From positions 1-64,000 of the forward strand of contig NZ_LFIP02000016.1 in the NCBI RefSeq assembly GCF_001189235.2: 64,000 bases of DNA, in the 5' to 3' direction. Below the pieces are notes generated by a model that saw nothing but the letters and a program-made list of their open reading frames with translations, was not told where the DNA came from and did no database searches. Position 1 is the stretch's first letter, and every line of letters starts with the position of its first letter. Made by a program: the position numbers and the translations under genes. The stretch is from Bradyrhizobium embrapense (lineage in GTDB: Bacteria; Pseudomonadota; Alphaproteobacteria; Rhizobiales; Xanthobacteraceae). Shown here piece by piece: positions 9,001 to 18,307 of the stretch.

Positions 9001-9117
9001 TCGCCCCCGTTTTGTGCCCGGCGCGCGCCGCGTCAACACGACGGTAACCACTCTCATTTACGCTCCGCAAACCATAAGCACCGCGATCCGCGGCAAGCTT
9101 GGGTCGAGAGTTGTGTC

Positions 9118-9636
9118 ATGTTGCGTATGAAGGTTCTGGCCTCGGTGGTCCCGCTTGCCGTGGCCGCGGTATTCGCCCGCGCTGAAATCCTGCCGGGCCC
9201 CCGGCCCTGCATCGAGGTCGGCGGCGCCACGATGCAGATCGCATCGGTCCCCTGGCAGGCGCAGCTTCACGTCAGCTTCACCGACGACCCCAGCCTTGCG
9301 ACCGTCCGGGTCCGGATCGCCGACAGCGCCGAGGCCGCCGATTTCACCGTGATCGACGACATCGACGATGCCGAGGCCGGCACCTGCGAAAGCAATGCGG
9401 TGCCGCAGCTGATCGGGATTTCCAGCGCGCCGACCGCAACCGGCCCGATCATCTATCTCGCCCATGACGGTCCGTTCGATTACCGGGTCTACGTGCAGTC
9501 GAAGACGTTCTCGGCGCGCGATGCCGCGGCCCTGATCGTCAGCGCCCGCGGCGGACACCGCCGCCTTGAGGCGGCATCGCTCGCGCCGCACATGCGCTTC
9601 CGCGACCAGTCGATGGCGGAGTTAACCTCCCGTTAA
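9118..9636 (+). CDS. Conserved secreted hypothetical protein
   Basis: 172 residues with a typical Sec signal peptide (MLRMKVLASVVPLAVAAVFA). The mature part is about 150 residues, mostly predicted beta strands, with two cysteines (PCIEV and AGTCES) that could form a disulphide bond. I do not recognise a named family. It stands alone between comM and the hybrid kinase. Codon use is like the core genes, which argues for a long-resident gene. Confidence 0.75.
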   Translation: MLRMKVLASVVPLAVAAVFARAEILPGPRPCIEVGGATMQIASVPWQAQLHVSFTDDPSLATVRVRIADSAEAADFTVIDDIDDAEAGTCESNAVPQLIGISSAPTATGPIIYLAHDGPFDYRVYVQSKTFSARDAAALIVSARGGHRRLEAASLAPHMRFRDQSMAELTSR

Positions 9637-9740
9637 CCCTGTTCCGAGGGGCGGCGCGAAACGGCCGCCAACCTCAAGCACTTTGCAAGGTGGCCGACGC
9701 ATCGTCATCGCCAGACCAAGCACTCTCAGGACCACCATTG

Positions 9741-12017
9741 ATGGGGCGTTTCTTCCGAATCAAGTTACGCCTTCGCCGCTTCCTGCGGCGCCATTCCTGG
9801 GTCGCGGCGATCGTCCGTTCCTTCACGATCTTTTCCGTCGCATTCGGCGGCGCCTTCGGGTTCATTTCCGGCGCCCTCTCGCAACACAGCGGCTACGATC
9901 CCAATACATTCGCGATCGGCGTCAGCTTCCTGTTCGCGATCGCCTGCCTCTGGATCGTGACGCTCGGCATCCGGCTGCGGCTGATGCGCAGGAGGTTGCG
10001 CACCATCGCCATGCACAACGAGGCGATGGCCGACCGCAACTGGGAACTGCAGGAAGCCGAACAGCGCGCCTCGACGCTGTTCGAGGCGCGGGACGATCTG
10101 ATCGTGCTGCGTGACATCGACGGCCACATCACCTATGCCAACGACGCCTATTGCGAGCTGGCACAGATCGCCCGCGGCGAATTGATCGGCAGCACTGCGA
10201 CCCTCAAGGTGCTCGAGCAGGGCAACACCGCGCTCGAATCCAACGGCACGCGGGTCTACGACCAGAAGATCGAGGGACCGCACGGGCCGCGCTGGATCGC
10301 CTGGCGCGAAGGCCTCGTGCGCAACGATGCCGGCGCGCCGGCGGAGATGCAGAGCGTCGGCCGCGACGTCACCGACCGCACCGAGAGCGAGCGCGCGCTG
10401 GCAGAAGCGCGCGATCAGGCCGACGCCGCCAACCGCGCCAAGTCGCGCTTCCTGGCGATGGCAAGCCACGAGATCCGCACGCCGCTGAACGGCATCATCG
10501 GCATGAGCGGGCTGCTGATGGACACCCAGCTGACGCCGGAGCAGACCACCTACGTCAAGGCGGTCAAGACCTCCGGCGATGCGCTGCTCGCGCTGATCGA
10601 GGAGCTGCTCGACTATTCCAAGATCGAAGCCGGCAAGATCGATCTCGAGCACCGCGCCTTTGCGCTGTCCGGCCTGATCGAGGAGATCACCGAATTGCTG
10701 GCGCCCCGCGCGCAGGCGAAGGGCATCGAGATCGCCGCCTATGTCGACGAGCGGCTGCCGGCGCAGGTGACCGGCGATGCCGCGCGGCTGCGTCAGGTGC
10801 TGCTCAATCTCGCCGGCAACGCCATCAAGTTCACTGCGACCGGCGGCGTCGCGCTGATCGTCGAGCCCGGCATCTGGCCGAACGAGATCAGCTTCCTGGT
10901 TCGCGACACCGGCATCGGCATCGCACCGGAAGCGCAGCAGCGCATCTTCCGGGAGTTCGAGCAGGCCGACGACCGCATCGCGCGCAGCTATGGCGGCACC
11001 GGCCTCGGCCTCTCGATCAGCGACCGCATCGTCAAGCGGATGGGCGGCCGCATCTCGCTCGCGAGCACGCCGGGCGCGGGCTCGACCTTCGAGGTCTCGA
11101 TCCCGCTCGTCGCCGCCGACCCCGCCGGGGCCCATGGCTTCACGGCGCCGGACCTCGCCGGCCAATCCATCATGCTGCTCGCACCGCACAGCATCGAGGC
11201 CTCGCTGATCTCGCGGCGGCTGCAGCGCTGGGGCGCGCAGACCTGTATCGTGTCGGATCCCAATGTCGCCGAAGCACTGCTGCCGGAACGGAGTTGGCAC
11301 ACGGTCCTGATCGATCACTCGCTCGGCACGCAAGCGATGGAGGCGTTCGCTGGCGCGGCTCGCATCCACGCAACCCATCGTATCGTGATGGTTACACCGG
11401 CGACGCGGCAGGACCTTTCGGCCTCCGAGACAACCATGCTCACCGGCTATCTGGTCAAGCCGCTGCGGGCGTCGTCGCTCGCCGCGCGCCTGACCGCCTC
11501 ACCCGAGATCGCCGCACCAAGCCTCGTGATGCCAGGCCCTGCGATCGAGACGGTCGCGGAGTCCGCGCCAACGGCGCCGGCGGCCGCACCGGCGCAGCAG
11601 GGGCTGTCGATCCTGGTTGCGGAAGACAATGAGATCAACGCGCTTCTGATGCGCTCGCTGCTCGCCCGACTCGGTCATACCGTGGTCATAACAACCAATG
11701 GCGAGCAGGCGATGGAGTCCTGGCTGTCGGCGACGTCGGCCGGCACGCCCTACGATCTCGTGTTGATGGACATCCAGATGCCGCGCCTCAACGGCATCGA
11801 GACCACCAAGCAGATCCGTGCCCATGAGTCGGGCGGGCTGGCCGGCCAGTCCGGACGCCGGACGCCGATCCTGGCGCTGACCGCCAATACGCTGGTCGAG
11901 GACCGCTATGCCTGCTTCGAAGCCGGCATGGATGGCTTCCTGATCAAGCCGCTGGATCGCGAGAAGCTCGAGGAAGCGCTCGCGGGCCTCGCTGCTGCTC
12001 GGCACATCGCCGCGTAG
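9741..12017 (+). CDS. Hybrid sensor histidine kinase
   Basis: 758 residues from the ATG at 9741, preferred because CAGGA sits 10 bases upstream; a GTG at 9690 would add 17 residues. Two membrane helices (about 30-47 and 57-77) precede a PAS domain (about 115-215). The HisKA box FLAMASHEIRTPLNG carries His243, and the ATPase shows NAIKF, DTGIGIAP and GGTGLGLSI. Next comes a receiver-like domain whose acidic pocket is lost (MLLAPHS). The C-terminal receiver is intact (VAEDNEIN, phospho-acceptor Asp677 in LMDIQMP, and a K in LIKPLD). No cognate regulator gene is adjacent. The signal is unknown. Confidence 0.93.
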   Translation: MGRFFRIKLRLRRFLRRHSWVAAIVRSFTIFSVAFGGAFGFISGALSQHSGYDPNTFAIGVSFLFAIACLWIVTLGIRLRLMRRRLRTIAMHNEAMADRNWELQEAEQRASTLFEARDDLIVLRDIDGHITYANDAYCELAQIARGELIGSTATLKVLEQGNTALESNGTRVYDQKIEGPHGPRWIAWREGLVRNDAGAPAEMQSVGRDVTDRTESERALAEARDQADAANRAKSRFLAMASHEIRTPLNGIIGMSGLLMDTQLTPEQTTYVKAVKTSGDALLALIEELLDYSKIEAGKIDLEHRAFALSGLIEEITELLAPRAQAKGIEIAAYVDERLPAQVTGDAARLRQVLLNLAGNAIKFTATGGVALIVEPGIWPNEISFLVRDTGIGIAPEAQQRIFREFEQADDRIARSYGGTGLGLSISDRIVKRMGGRISLASTPGAGSTFEVSIPLVAADPAGAHGFTAPDLAGQSIMLLAPHSIEASLISRRLQRWGAQTCIVSDPNVAEALLPERSWHTVLIDHSLGTQAMEAFAGAARIHATHRIVMVTPATRQDLSASETTMLTGYLVKPLRASSLAARLTASPEIAAPSLVMPGPAIETVAESAPTAPAAAPAQQGLSILVAEDNEINALLMRSLLARLGHTVVITTNGEQAMESWLSATSAGTPYDLVLMDIQMPRLNGIETTKQIRAHESGGLAGQSGRRTPILALTANTLVEDRYACFEAGMDGFLIKPLDREKLEEALAGLAAARHIAA

Positions 12018-12027
12018 ATTTTAATCG

Positions 12028-12146
12028 CCATTGCGAGCCACCCGGTCGGCGCAAAGCGCCGCCGGATGACGGGCTCCGCGAAGCAATCCACGCATCCGCC
12101 TATGCAGAACGATGGATTGCTTCGTCGCTCCGCTCCTCGCAATGAC
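12028..12146. repeat. Extragenic palindrome (CATTGCGAG / GAAGCAATCC family)
   Basis: Arms CCATTGCGAG ... GCGAAGCAATCCA and TGGATTGCTTCG ... CTCGCAATGAC pair across the gap between the hybrid kinase and coaA, two convergent genes. A shorter member of the same family lies at 36599-36626. It may act as a bidirectional terminator or mRNA stabiliser. Confidence 0.75.
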
Positions 12147-12163
12147 AGCCGAGACGGCGGATC

Positions 12164-13120
12164 CTACAGCCGCCGCAGCGCGACGGACTGCACCACGTGA
12201 TCGGCGCCCTTCTTCAGGATCAGCGTCGCGCGCGGCCGGGTCGGCAGGATGTTGTCCTCGAGATTGGCGAGGTTGGTGCGTTCCCAGATCGCGATCGCGG
12301 TTGCGGTCGCTTCCTCGTCCGACAGCAGCGCATAGCGATGAAAGTAGGACCTTGGATCGGTGAACGCGGTGTCGCGTAGCGCCAGGAAGCGCTTGATGTA
12401 CCACTGCCGCAGCGCGGACTCGTCGGCGTCGATATAGACCGAGAAATCGAAGAAGTCGGAGACGAACGGGACCGCCTTGCCGTCACGCGGCAGCCGCCCG
12501 GTCTGCAGCACGTTGACGCCCTCGACGACCAGAATGTCGGGCTGGTCGATCTCGACCCATTTGTTCGGCACGATGTCGTAGGTCAGATGCGAATAGACCG
12601 GCGCGCGGACGCGACGCCGTCCCGCCTTGATGTCGCTGAGGAATGACAGCAGCGTCGGCAGGTCGTAGCTCTCGGGAAAACCCTTCTTCTGCATGATGCC
12701 CTGCCGCTCGAGCACGGCATTGGGGAACAGGAAACCGTCGGTCGTGATCAGGTCGACCTTCGGCCGCGGCGACCAGCGCGCCAGCAGCGCCTGCAGCACG
12801 CGCGCCGTGGTCGATTTGCCGACCGCGACCGAGCCGGCGACGCCGACGATATAGGGCATCTTGCGATCGCGGATCGCGAGGAACTGGCGCTGCGAATAAT
12901 ACAGCCGCTGGGTCGCATCGACATAGATCGACAGCAATCGCGACAGCGGCAGATAGATGTCCTCGACCTCCTGCAAATCGAGGCGATCGTGCATCGAACG
13001 CAGGCGATCGAACTCGCCCGGCTCGAGCGTCATCGGCGTATCGTCGCGCAGATGCGACCATTGCTGGCGCGTGAATGTGCGATAGGGGTTGTATTGCTGA
13101 TCTGGTGCCCGGATGTCCAT
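12164..13120 (-). CDS. coaA: Pantothenate kinase (type I)
   Basis: 318 residues. ATG at 13120 with GGAGAGG upstream. It phosphorylates pantothenate in the first step of coenzyme A synthesis. The P-loop VAGSVAVGKSTTARVLQ, the substrate region DLITTDGFLFPN, and IDADE / YIKRF are diagnostic of the bacterial CoaA family. It is the last gene of the histidine cluster, 32 bp after hisE, an arrangement common in Rhizobiales. CoA feedback inhibition is expected from the family. Confidence 0.96.
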   Translation of the reverse strand: MDIRAPDQQYNPYRTFTRQQWSHLRDDTPMTLEPGEFDRLRSMHDRLDLQEVEDIYLPLSRLLSIYVDATQRLYYSQRQFLAIRDRKMPYIVGVAGSVAVGKSTTARVLQALLARWSPRPKVDLITTDGFLFPNAVLERQGIMQKKGFPESYDLPTLLSFLSDIKAGRRRVRAPVYSHLTYDIVPNKWVEIDQPDILVVEGVNVLQTGRLPRDGKAVPFVSDFFDFSVYIDADESALRQWYIKRFLALRDTAFTDPRSYFHRYALLSDEEATATAIAIWERTNLANLEDNILPTRPRATLILKKGADHVVQSVALRRL

Positions 13121-13152
13121 GACGCCCCTCTCCATGCGCTCGATCATGTGCG

Positions 13153-13476
13153 CTAGTCGCGCTTGCGCGACGCCTTCTCTTCCAGTCCCGACATCGCGGT
13201 GCGCTTCTGAAGCGCGGCCTCGACATCCTCCAGCCTCACGCCGCGTGACTTCAACAGAACCAGCAGGTGAAACACGAGATCGGCACTTTCGGCGATGAGG
13301 TGGTCGCGGTTGTTCTCGACCGCAGCGATCACGGTCTCGACCGCCTCCTCGCCCAACTTCTTGGCACAATGCTCCGCGCCCTTGTCGAGCAGCTTGCGGG
13401 TATAGGACGCCTCGCCGCCCGTTGCAGCGCGGGCGTCGATGGTGGCGGCCAGATCGTGGACCGTGAAACGCGACAT
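13153..13476 (-). CDS. hisE: Phosphoribosyl-ATP pyrophosphatase
   Basis: 107 residues. It hydrolyses phosphoribosyl-ATP, the second step of histidine synthesis. The MazG-like helical fold is visible as KKLGEEAVETVIAA and ESADLVFHLLVLL, carrying the acidic metal ligands. It is a stand-alone hisE not fused to hisI. The ATG at 13476 is used; a TTG directly before it is less likely. Confidence 0.96.
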   Translation of the reverse strand: MSRFTVHDLAATIDARAATGGEASYTRKLLDKGAEHCAKKLGEEAVETVIAAVENNRDHLIAESADLVFHLLVLLKSRGVRLEDVEAALQKRTAMSGLEEKASRKRD

Positions 13477-13590
13477 CAACTCAACTCAAGCATGCGCACC
13501 GGCACCGCCAAGGTGCCATCCCCTAGGTGGGGGCTTAGCATTTTTGTGACAAGGAGTCCCAAATCACGCGCCAGCGCTGGAGATCAAGGC

Positions 13591-14367
13591 TTAAGGATCG
13601 AGGCGCATCGGCAGGCCGGCGCGCACCATGTGATCCTTGGCCTGGCGGATGGTAAATTCCCCGAAGTGGAAGATCGACGCCGCCAGCACGCCGGTGGCAT
13701 GACCCTCGCGGACTCCGTCGACCAGGTGATCGAGATTGCCGACGCCGCCGGACGCGATGACCGGTACGGGGACACTGTCCGCGATCGCCCGGGTCAGCGG
13801 CAGGTCAAAGCCCTGCCGCGTGCCGTCGCGGTCCATCGAGGTCAGCAGGATCTCGCCGGCGCCGAGCGAGACGACCTCCTGGGCATATTCGATGGCGTCG
13901 ATCCCGGTGGCATTCCGTCCACCATGGGTGAAGATCTCCCAGCGGTCGGAGCCGCCGGCGCGCTTGACCCGCTTGGCATCGATCGCGACCACGATGCACT
14001 GCTCGCCGTACTTCTCGGCCGCTTCCTTGACGAACTCGCGGCGGCTGACCGCCGCCGAATTGATCGAGACCTTGTCGGCGCCGGACCGCAGCAGGATCTT
14101 GATGTCGTCGACGGTGCGGACGCCGCCGCCGACCGTCAGCGGCATGAAGCAGGCCTCCGCCGTCCGCCGCACCACATCCAGCATGATGCCGCGGTTTTCA
14201 TGGGTGGCGGTGATGTCGAGGAAGGTGAGCTCGTCGGCGCCGGCGGCGTCATAGGCGATCGCGGCCTCGACCGGATCGCCGGCGTCGCGCAGGTCGACGA
14301 AATTGACGCCCTTGACCACGCGGCCGTCCTTGACGTCGAGACAGGGGATCACGCGAACCTTGAACAT
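13591..14367 (-). CDS. hisF: Imidazole glycerol phosphate synthase, cyclase subunit
   Basis: 258 residues, a TIM barrel. It uses ammonia from HisH to convert PRFAR to imidazole glycerol phosphate and AICAR. Catalytic Asp residues lie in VIPCLDVKDGRVVKG near the N terminus and LTSMDRDGT; phosphate loops VGGGVRT and ASGGVG are present. It directly follows hisA. Confidence 0.97.
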   Translation of the reverse strand: MFKVRVIPCLDVKDGRVVKGVNFVDLRDAGDPVEAAIAYDAAGADELTFLDITATHENRGIMLDVVRRTAEACFMPLTVGGGVRTVDDIKILLRSGADKVSINSAAVSRREFVKEAAEKYGEQCIVVAIDAKRVKRAGGSDRWEIFTHGGRNATGIDAIEYAQEVVSLGAGEILLTSMDRDGTRQGFDLPLTRAIADSVPVPVIASGGVGNLDHLVDGVREGHATGVLAASIFHFGEFTIRQAKDHMVRAGLPMRLDP

Positions 14368-14378
14368 GTCTCTAACTC

Positions 14379-15110
14379 CTAAACCGCGCTGCGGATCAGC
14401 TTGAGCGCGGCGGCCGGATCGAGCCGTCCGTCATAAAGCGCACGGCCGACGATGGCGCCGGCGAGCTTCTTGGCGCGCGGCTCCAGCAGCGCCTTGACGT
14501 CGTCGATCGAGGCGAAACCGCCGGAGGCGATCACCGGGATCGAGATGCGGTCGGCGAGGCCGATCGTGGCATCGAGGTTGAGACCCTTGAGCAGGCCGTC
14601 GCGGGCGATGTCGGTGAAGATGATCGCGGCGACGCCGGCGTCCTCGAAGCGCTGCGCGATCTCAAGCGCGGTCACATGCGAGGTCTCGGCCCAGCCCTCG
14701 ACCGCGACCTTGCCGTCGCGCGCATCGAGGCCCACCGCGACGCGGCCGGGAAACTGCTTCGCCGCGCCCTTCACCAGTTCGGGATCGCGCACGGCAGCGG
14801 TGCCGATGATGACGCGCGTGATGCCCTTGTCGAGCCAGGCTTCGATGGTCTTGAGGTCGCGGATGCCGCCGCCGAGCTGCACCGGCATGGTGACGGCCTT
14901 CAGCATCGCCTCCACCGCATGCGCATTCATCGGCTTGCCGGCGAAGGCGCCGTCGAGATCAACGACGTGGAGATATTCGAAACCCTGCGCGGCGAAGCTC
15001 CTGGCCTGCGCCGCCGGATCGAGATTGAACACGGTGGCGCGCGCCATGTCGCCTTGCTCGAGGCGCACGCACTGGCCGTTCTTCAGATCGACCGCTGGAA
15101 AAAGGATCAC
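14379..15110 (-). CDS. hisA: Phosphoribosylformimino-5-aminoimidazole carboxamide ribotide isomerase
   Basis: 243 residues. The start is a GTG at 15110 that overlaps the hisH stop codon (GTGA), so translation is probably coupled. It is a TIM barrel paralogous to HisF, with catalytic Asp in LFPAVDLKNGQCVRL and in FTDIARDG, and phosphate loops LGGGIRD and ASGGFAS. It performs the Amadori isomerisation of ProFAR to PRFAR. Confidence 0.97.
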   Translation of the reverse strand: MILFPAVDLKNGQCVRLEQGDMARATVFNLDPAAQARSFAAQGFEYLHVVDLDGAFAGKPMNAHAVEAMLKAVTMPVQLGGGIRDLKTIEAWLDKGITRVIIGTAAVRDPELVKGAAKQFPGRVAVGLDARDGKVAVEGWAETSHVTALEIAQRFEDAGVAAIIFTDIARDGLLKGLNLDATIGLADRISIPVIASGGFASIDDVKALLEPRAKKLAGAIVGRALYDGRLDPAAALKLIRSAV

Positions 15111-15757
15111 GGCTTCCACTTCAAGAAATTGGAGATCAGAGCGAGGCCGAAGCGCTGGCTCTTCTCGGGGTGAAACTGGGTGCCAACAGCGGTGTCCTTG
15201 CCGACGATCGCGGTCACCGGCCCGCCATAGTCGGCGCGCGCCAGCACGTCGGCCTCGTTGGCGGCGTTGAGGTGATAGGAGTGCACGAAATAGGCGTGGC
15301 GCCCCTTCGGCCCGAGCGGCAGCCGCTCCAGCACCGGATGCTCGCGCACCATATCGAGCGTGTTCCAGCCCATGTGCGGGACCTTCAGGCTCTCGTCGCG
15401 CGGCTCGATCTTCACGACATCGCCGCCGATCCAGTTGAAGCCCTCGGTGATGACGTGCTCCTTGCCACGCGTCGCCATCAGCTGCATGCCGACGCAGATG
15501 CCGAAGAACGGCCGCGCCTTGACCCGCACCGCCTCGGTCAGCGCTTCCAGCATGCCGTCGACCGCGTCGACGCCGCGGCGGCAATCGGCGAACGCGCCGA
15601 CGCCGGGCAGCACGATGCGATCGGCGCGATACACCGCGTCGGGATCGCGCGTCACCTTGATGGCTTGCGGATCCTCCATGCTGCGCGCCGCGCGCTCGAA
15701 GGCCTTTGCCGCCGAATGCAGATTGCCGGAGCCATAATCGATGATTGCAACGGTCAT
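15107..15757 (-). CDS. hisH: Imidazole glycerol phosphate synthase, glutamine amidotransferase subunit
   Basis: 216 residues. It hydrolyses glutamine and channels ammonia to HisF. The class I amidotransferase triad is visible: Cys in FFGICVGMQLM, and His and Glu in GTQFHPEKSQ. Its ATG overlaps the stop of the upstream DUF2628 gene (ATGA, 15754-15757). Confidence 0.97.
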   Translation of the reverse strand: MTVAIIDYGSGNLHSAAKAFERAARSMEDPQAIKVTRDPDAVYRADRIVLPGVGAFADCRRGVDAVDGMLEALTEAVRVKARPFFGICVGMQLMATRGKEHVITEGFNWIGGDVVKIEPRDESLKVPHMGWNTLDMVREHPVLERLPLGPKGRHAYFVHSYHLNAANEADVLARADYGGPVTAIVGKDTAVGTQFHPEKSQRFGLALISNFLKWKP

Positions 15758-16284
15758 CGCGATCCTCCTGGCTCTGGAAACAATCCGATGATGCCGCCCT
15801 GCGGCATCGGCGGGGGTTTTGAGAAAGATTGGCCGGGCACGTCCCGGGTCGGCGGCGGCCCACCGCGATCGACGGACCGCTGGTCATTGAAGGCGCCGCG
15901 ATGCCGCGCGATCCAGCGTTCGAAGAAGCGGCGCTCGGCGGCGTCCTTGTTGTCGGCCACGACGATGTCGAGCTGGCGCCATTTGCGCCGCGACAGCGTC
16001 CAGCGTTGCAAGGTCGGGGCCTCCAGCCCGATCAGCACCATCAACACCAGGTCGACGAGCAAGATCGCGCCGCGGCCGATCCCGAGCTTGGTCAGCGCAA
16101 AATCGATCGCGAAAGTCAGCACCAGCCAGCCGATCAGCGCCAGCCAGAGCCGATGCCAGACCAGCCAGATCGCGCCGGCGACCGCGGCCCAGAAATGGAA
16201 GCCGTCGCGCACGAAAACGAACTTGTCGGCCGCCGCGACATCGGCGCCGCTGGCCACGGGGGCATGCACTGTATAGACCGGCAT
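15754..16284 (-). CDS. DUF2628 membrane protein
   Basis: 176 residues. The N terminus (MPVYTVHAP) and FVFVRDGFHFWA are hallmarks of DUF2628. Three hydrophobic helices follow (about 30-48, 50-66 and 75-90), and the C-terminal half is soluble, ending in a Pro/Gly-rich tail. Function is unknown. It lies inside the histidine cluster between hisB and hisH and overlaps hisH by four bases, so it is co-expressed with the pathway without an evident catalytic part in it. Confidence 0.88.
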   Translation of the reverse strand: MPVYTVHAPVASGADVAAADKFVFVRDGFHFWAAVAGAIWLVWHRLWLALIGWLVLTFAIDFALTKLGIGRGAILLVDLVLMVLIGLEAPTLQRWTLSRRKWRQLDIVVADNKDAAERRFFERWIARHRGAFNDQRSVDRGGPPPTRDVPGQSFSKPPPMPQGGIIGLFPEPGGSR

Positions 16285-16317
16285 CGAACGCTCCGCCGAG
16301 GATGGACTTTTACTTAC

Positions 16318-16363
16318 AGCATGATCTCCGGGAGAACGGGTGCCACCGTGTCCGGATCATGCT
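16318..16363. repeat. Short dispersed palindrome (GCATGATC family)
   Basis: AGCATGATCTCCGG ... CCGGATCATGCT form a 46-bp imperfect hairpin between hisB and the DUF2628 gene. The layout (GCATGATC-CCGG-loop-CCGG-GATCATGC) matches the element at 62146-62194. Confidence 0.7.
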
Positions 16364-16370
16364 CCCGGGG

Positions 16371-16964
16371 TCAGCCGCCGAGCTGACCCTTGGTCGAGGG
16401 CACTTCGCCCTGGGCACGCGGATCGATCGCAACCGCCGTCCGCAGCGCCCTCGCCAAACCCTTGAAGCAGGATTCGGAGATATGATGGCTGTTCTCGCCA
16501 TATAGGGTCTCGACGTGGAGAGTCACACCGGCGTTCATCGCGAAGGCGTTGAACCATTCGCGCACCAGCTCGGTATCGAACTCGCCGATCTTATCACGCG
16601 GGAACTCGACCTTGAACACCAGCACCGGGCGGCCGGAAATGTCGATCACGACGCGCGACAGCGTCTCGTCCATCGGCATGTGGATCGAGGCGTAGCGGGT
16701 GATGCCGGCCATGTTGCCGAGCGCCTGCTTCACGGCCTGCCCGAGCGCGATCCCGACGTCTTCGGTGGTGTGGTGGTAATCGACATGGAGGTCGCCATCC
16801 GCCTTCACCGTGATGTCGATGCGCGAATGCCGGGCCAGGAGGTCGAGCATATGGTCGAAGAAGCCGATCCCGGTCGAAACCGTGGATACGCCTGCTCCGT
16901 CGAGGTTGACCGTCACCTCGATGTCGGTCTCCTTGGTCTTGCGCTTGATGGTTGCCGTGCGCAT
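16371..16964 (-). CDS. hisB: Imidazoleglycerol-phosphate dehydratase
   Basis: 197 residues, the monofunctional enzyme, without the phosphatase domain found in enterobacteria. Metal-binding motifs are FFDHMLDLLARHSRID, DYHHTTEDVGIALG and NSHHISESCFKG. It is the first gene of the hisB-DUF2628-hisH-hisA-hisF-hisE-coaA run on the minus strand and is divergent from hslV. Confidence 0.97.
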   Translation of the reverse strand: MRTATIKRKTKETDIEVTVNLDGAGVSTVSTGIGFFDHMLDLLARHSRIDITVKADGDLHVDYHHTTEDVGIALGQAVKQALGNMAGITRYASIHMPMDETLSRVVIDISGRPVLVFKVEFPRDKIGEFDTELVREWFNAFAMNAGVTLHVETLYGENSHHISESCFKGLARALRTAVAIDPRAQGEVPSTKGQLGG

Positions 16965-17123
16965 GAAGATTAAGCTTTCCCGTGCCGAAAACGCCGGTCT
17001 TTTAACAGGCTGATGTCACCTTCGCTACTGCGGGATGACCCCGAAACGCCCTAACTTCGGGCCATGGTGACCCAAATTCCTTGCCGTCTTGTCATACCGC
17101 GTTTTCTTCACGCGAACCGGTGC

Positions 17124-17143
17124 CCACTTCGCTCGAAAACGCT
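17124..17143. repeat. 20-bp element shared with 2032-2051
   Basis: CCACTTCGCTCGAAAACGCT, identical to the copy upstream of rsmI, about 65 bp before the hslV start. It is preceded by GCGAACCGGTGC, as in longer dispersed repeats of related genomes. Confidence 0.7.
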
Positions 17144-17207
17144 GCTTTTCGCCCGATTGTAACCCTCTGCCCGACCGCCTAAATCTGCCCGGGAAGAGAG
17201 GTAACCT

Positions 17208-17765
17208 ATGCAAGCATCCCAAAATGAGCTGCCGGTCTGGCATGGCACCACGATCTGTACGGTCCGCAAGGGCGGCAAGGTGGTGATCGGCGGCGACGGG
17301 CAGGTCTCGATCGGCCAGACTGTGATCAAGGCCAATGCCAAGAAGGTCCGGCGGATCGGCAAGGGCGACGTGATCGGAGGCTTTGCCGGCGCCACCGCCG
17401 ACGCCTTCACGCTGTTCGAACGGCTCGAAAGCAAGCTGGAGCAATATCCGGGGCAATTGACCCGGGCGGCCGTCGAGCTCGCCAAGGACTGGCGGACCGA
17501 CCGTTATCTGCGCCGGCTGGAGGCCATGATGATCGTGGCCGACAAGGACGTTTCCCTGGTGCTGACCGGTACCGGCGACGTGCTGGAGCCGGAATCCGGG
17601 GTCATGGCGATCGGCTCCGGCGGCAATTATGCCCTCGCCGCGGCCCGCGCGCTGGTCGACACCGACAAGGACGCCGAGACCATCGTGCGCCGCGCCCTGG
17701 ATATCGCCGCCGATATCTGCGTCTACACCAACCGCAACGTGACGATCGAGACGATCGGCGGCTGA
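17208..17765 (+). CDS. hslV: ATP-dependent protease HslVU, peptidase subunit
   Basis: 185 residues. GAGAGGT precedes the ATG. A 13-residue propeptide is removed to expose the catalytic threonine Thr14 (HG followed by TTICTVRKGGK). The proteasome-beta fold is seen in VVIGGDGQVSIGQTV and GSGGNYALAAARAL. It forms the double hexameric chamber served by HslU, encoded 540 bp downstream. Confidence 0.97.
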   Translation: MQASQNELPVWHGTTICTVRKGGKVVIGGDGQVSIGQTVIKANAKKVRRIGKGDVIGGFAGATADAFTLFERLESKLEQYPGQLTRAAVELAKDWRTDRYLRRLEAMMIVADKDVSLVLTGTGDVLEPESGVMAIGSGGNYALAAARALVDTDKDAETIVRRALDIAADICVYTNRNVTIETIGG

Positions 17766-17767
17766 GC

Positions 17768-18253
17768 ATGGCCGTCGCCTATCGCTTCCGCCCAATGACG
17801 ACGGCCGACCTGCCGCAAATCAGGCAGTGGCTGGCGCTGCCGCATGTCCGCCAGTGGTGGGGCGATCCGGCCGAGCAATACGCGCTGGTCAGCGGCGACC
17901 TTGAGGAGCCTGCGATGGACCAGTTCATCGTTGCCGCCGAGGGCAACGATTTCGGCTACATCCAGTGCTACGACCTGACGGCATGGAATTCCGGGTTCGG
18001 CAAGCAGCCGGAAGGCACCCGCGGCATCGATCTCTTCATCGGTGCGCCCGACATGATGGCAGGTGGCCATGGCTCGGCGCTAATCCGAGCCTTTGTCGAC
18101 GACCGGCTGGCTAACGGCGCGCCACGCATCGTCACCGATCCCGATCCGGCGAATGCGCGGGCCGTACGCGCCTATGAAAAAGCGGGTTTTCGGGAGGCCG
18201 GAGCGGTCGATACGCCCGACGGGCCTGCACTGCTGATGATCCGCGACAAATGA
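17768..18253 (+). CDS. GNAT acetyltransferase, AAC(6')-like
   Basis: 161 residues, 2 bp after the hslV stop, so in the same operon. The GNAT fold is evident in FRPMTTADLPQIRQWL, the acetyl-CoA region GGHGSALIRAFVDD, and VTDPDPANARAVRAYEKAGF. It resembles aminoglycoside 6'-N-acetyltransferases and siderophore acyl-transfer enzymes. Its place between hslV and hslU is recurrent in this group; a resistance role is not shown. Confidence 0.85.
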   Translation: MAVAYRFRPMTTADLPQIRQWLALPHVRQWWGDPAEQYALVSGDLEEPAMDQFIVAAEGNDFGYIQCYDLTAWNSGFGKQPEGTRGIDLFIGAPDMMAGGHGSALIRAFVDDRLANGAPRIVTDPDPANARAVRAYEKAGFREAGAVDTPDGPALLMIRDK

Positions 18254-18307
18254 CCCAGGCGCGGAACGGCGCTTGCCGAGACCATTCCTTCAACCTAGCT
18301 AGAGCCA

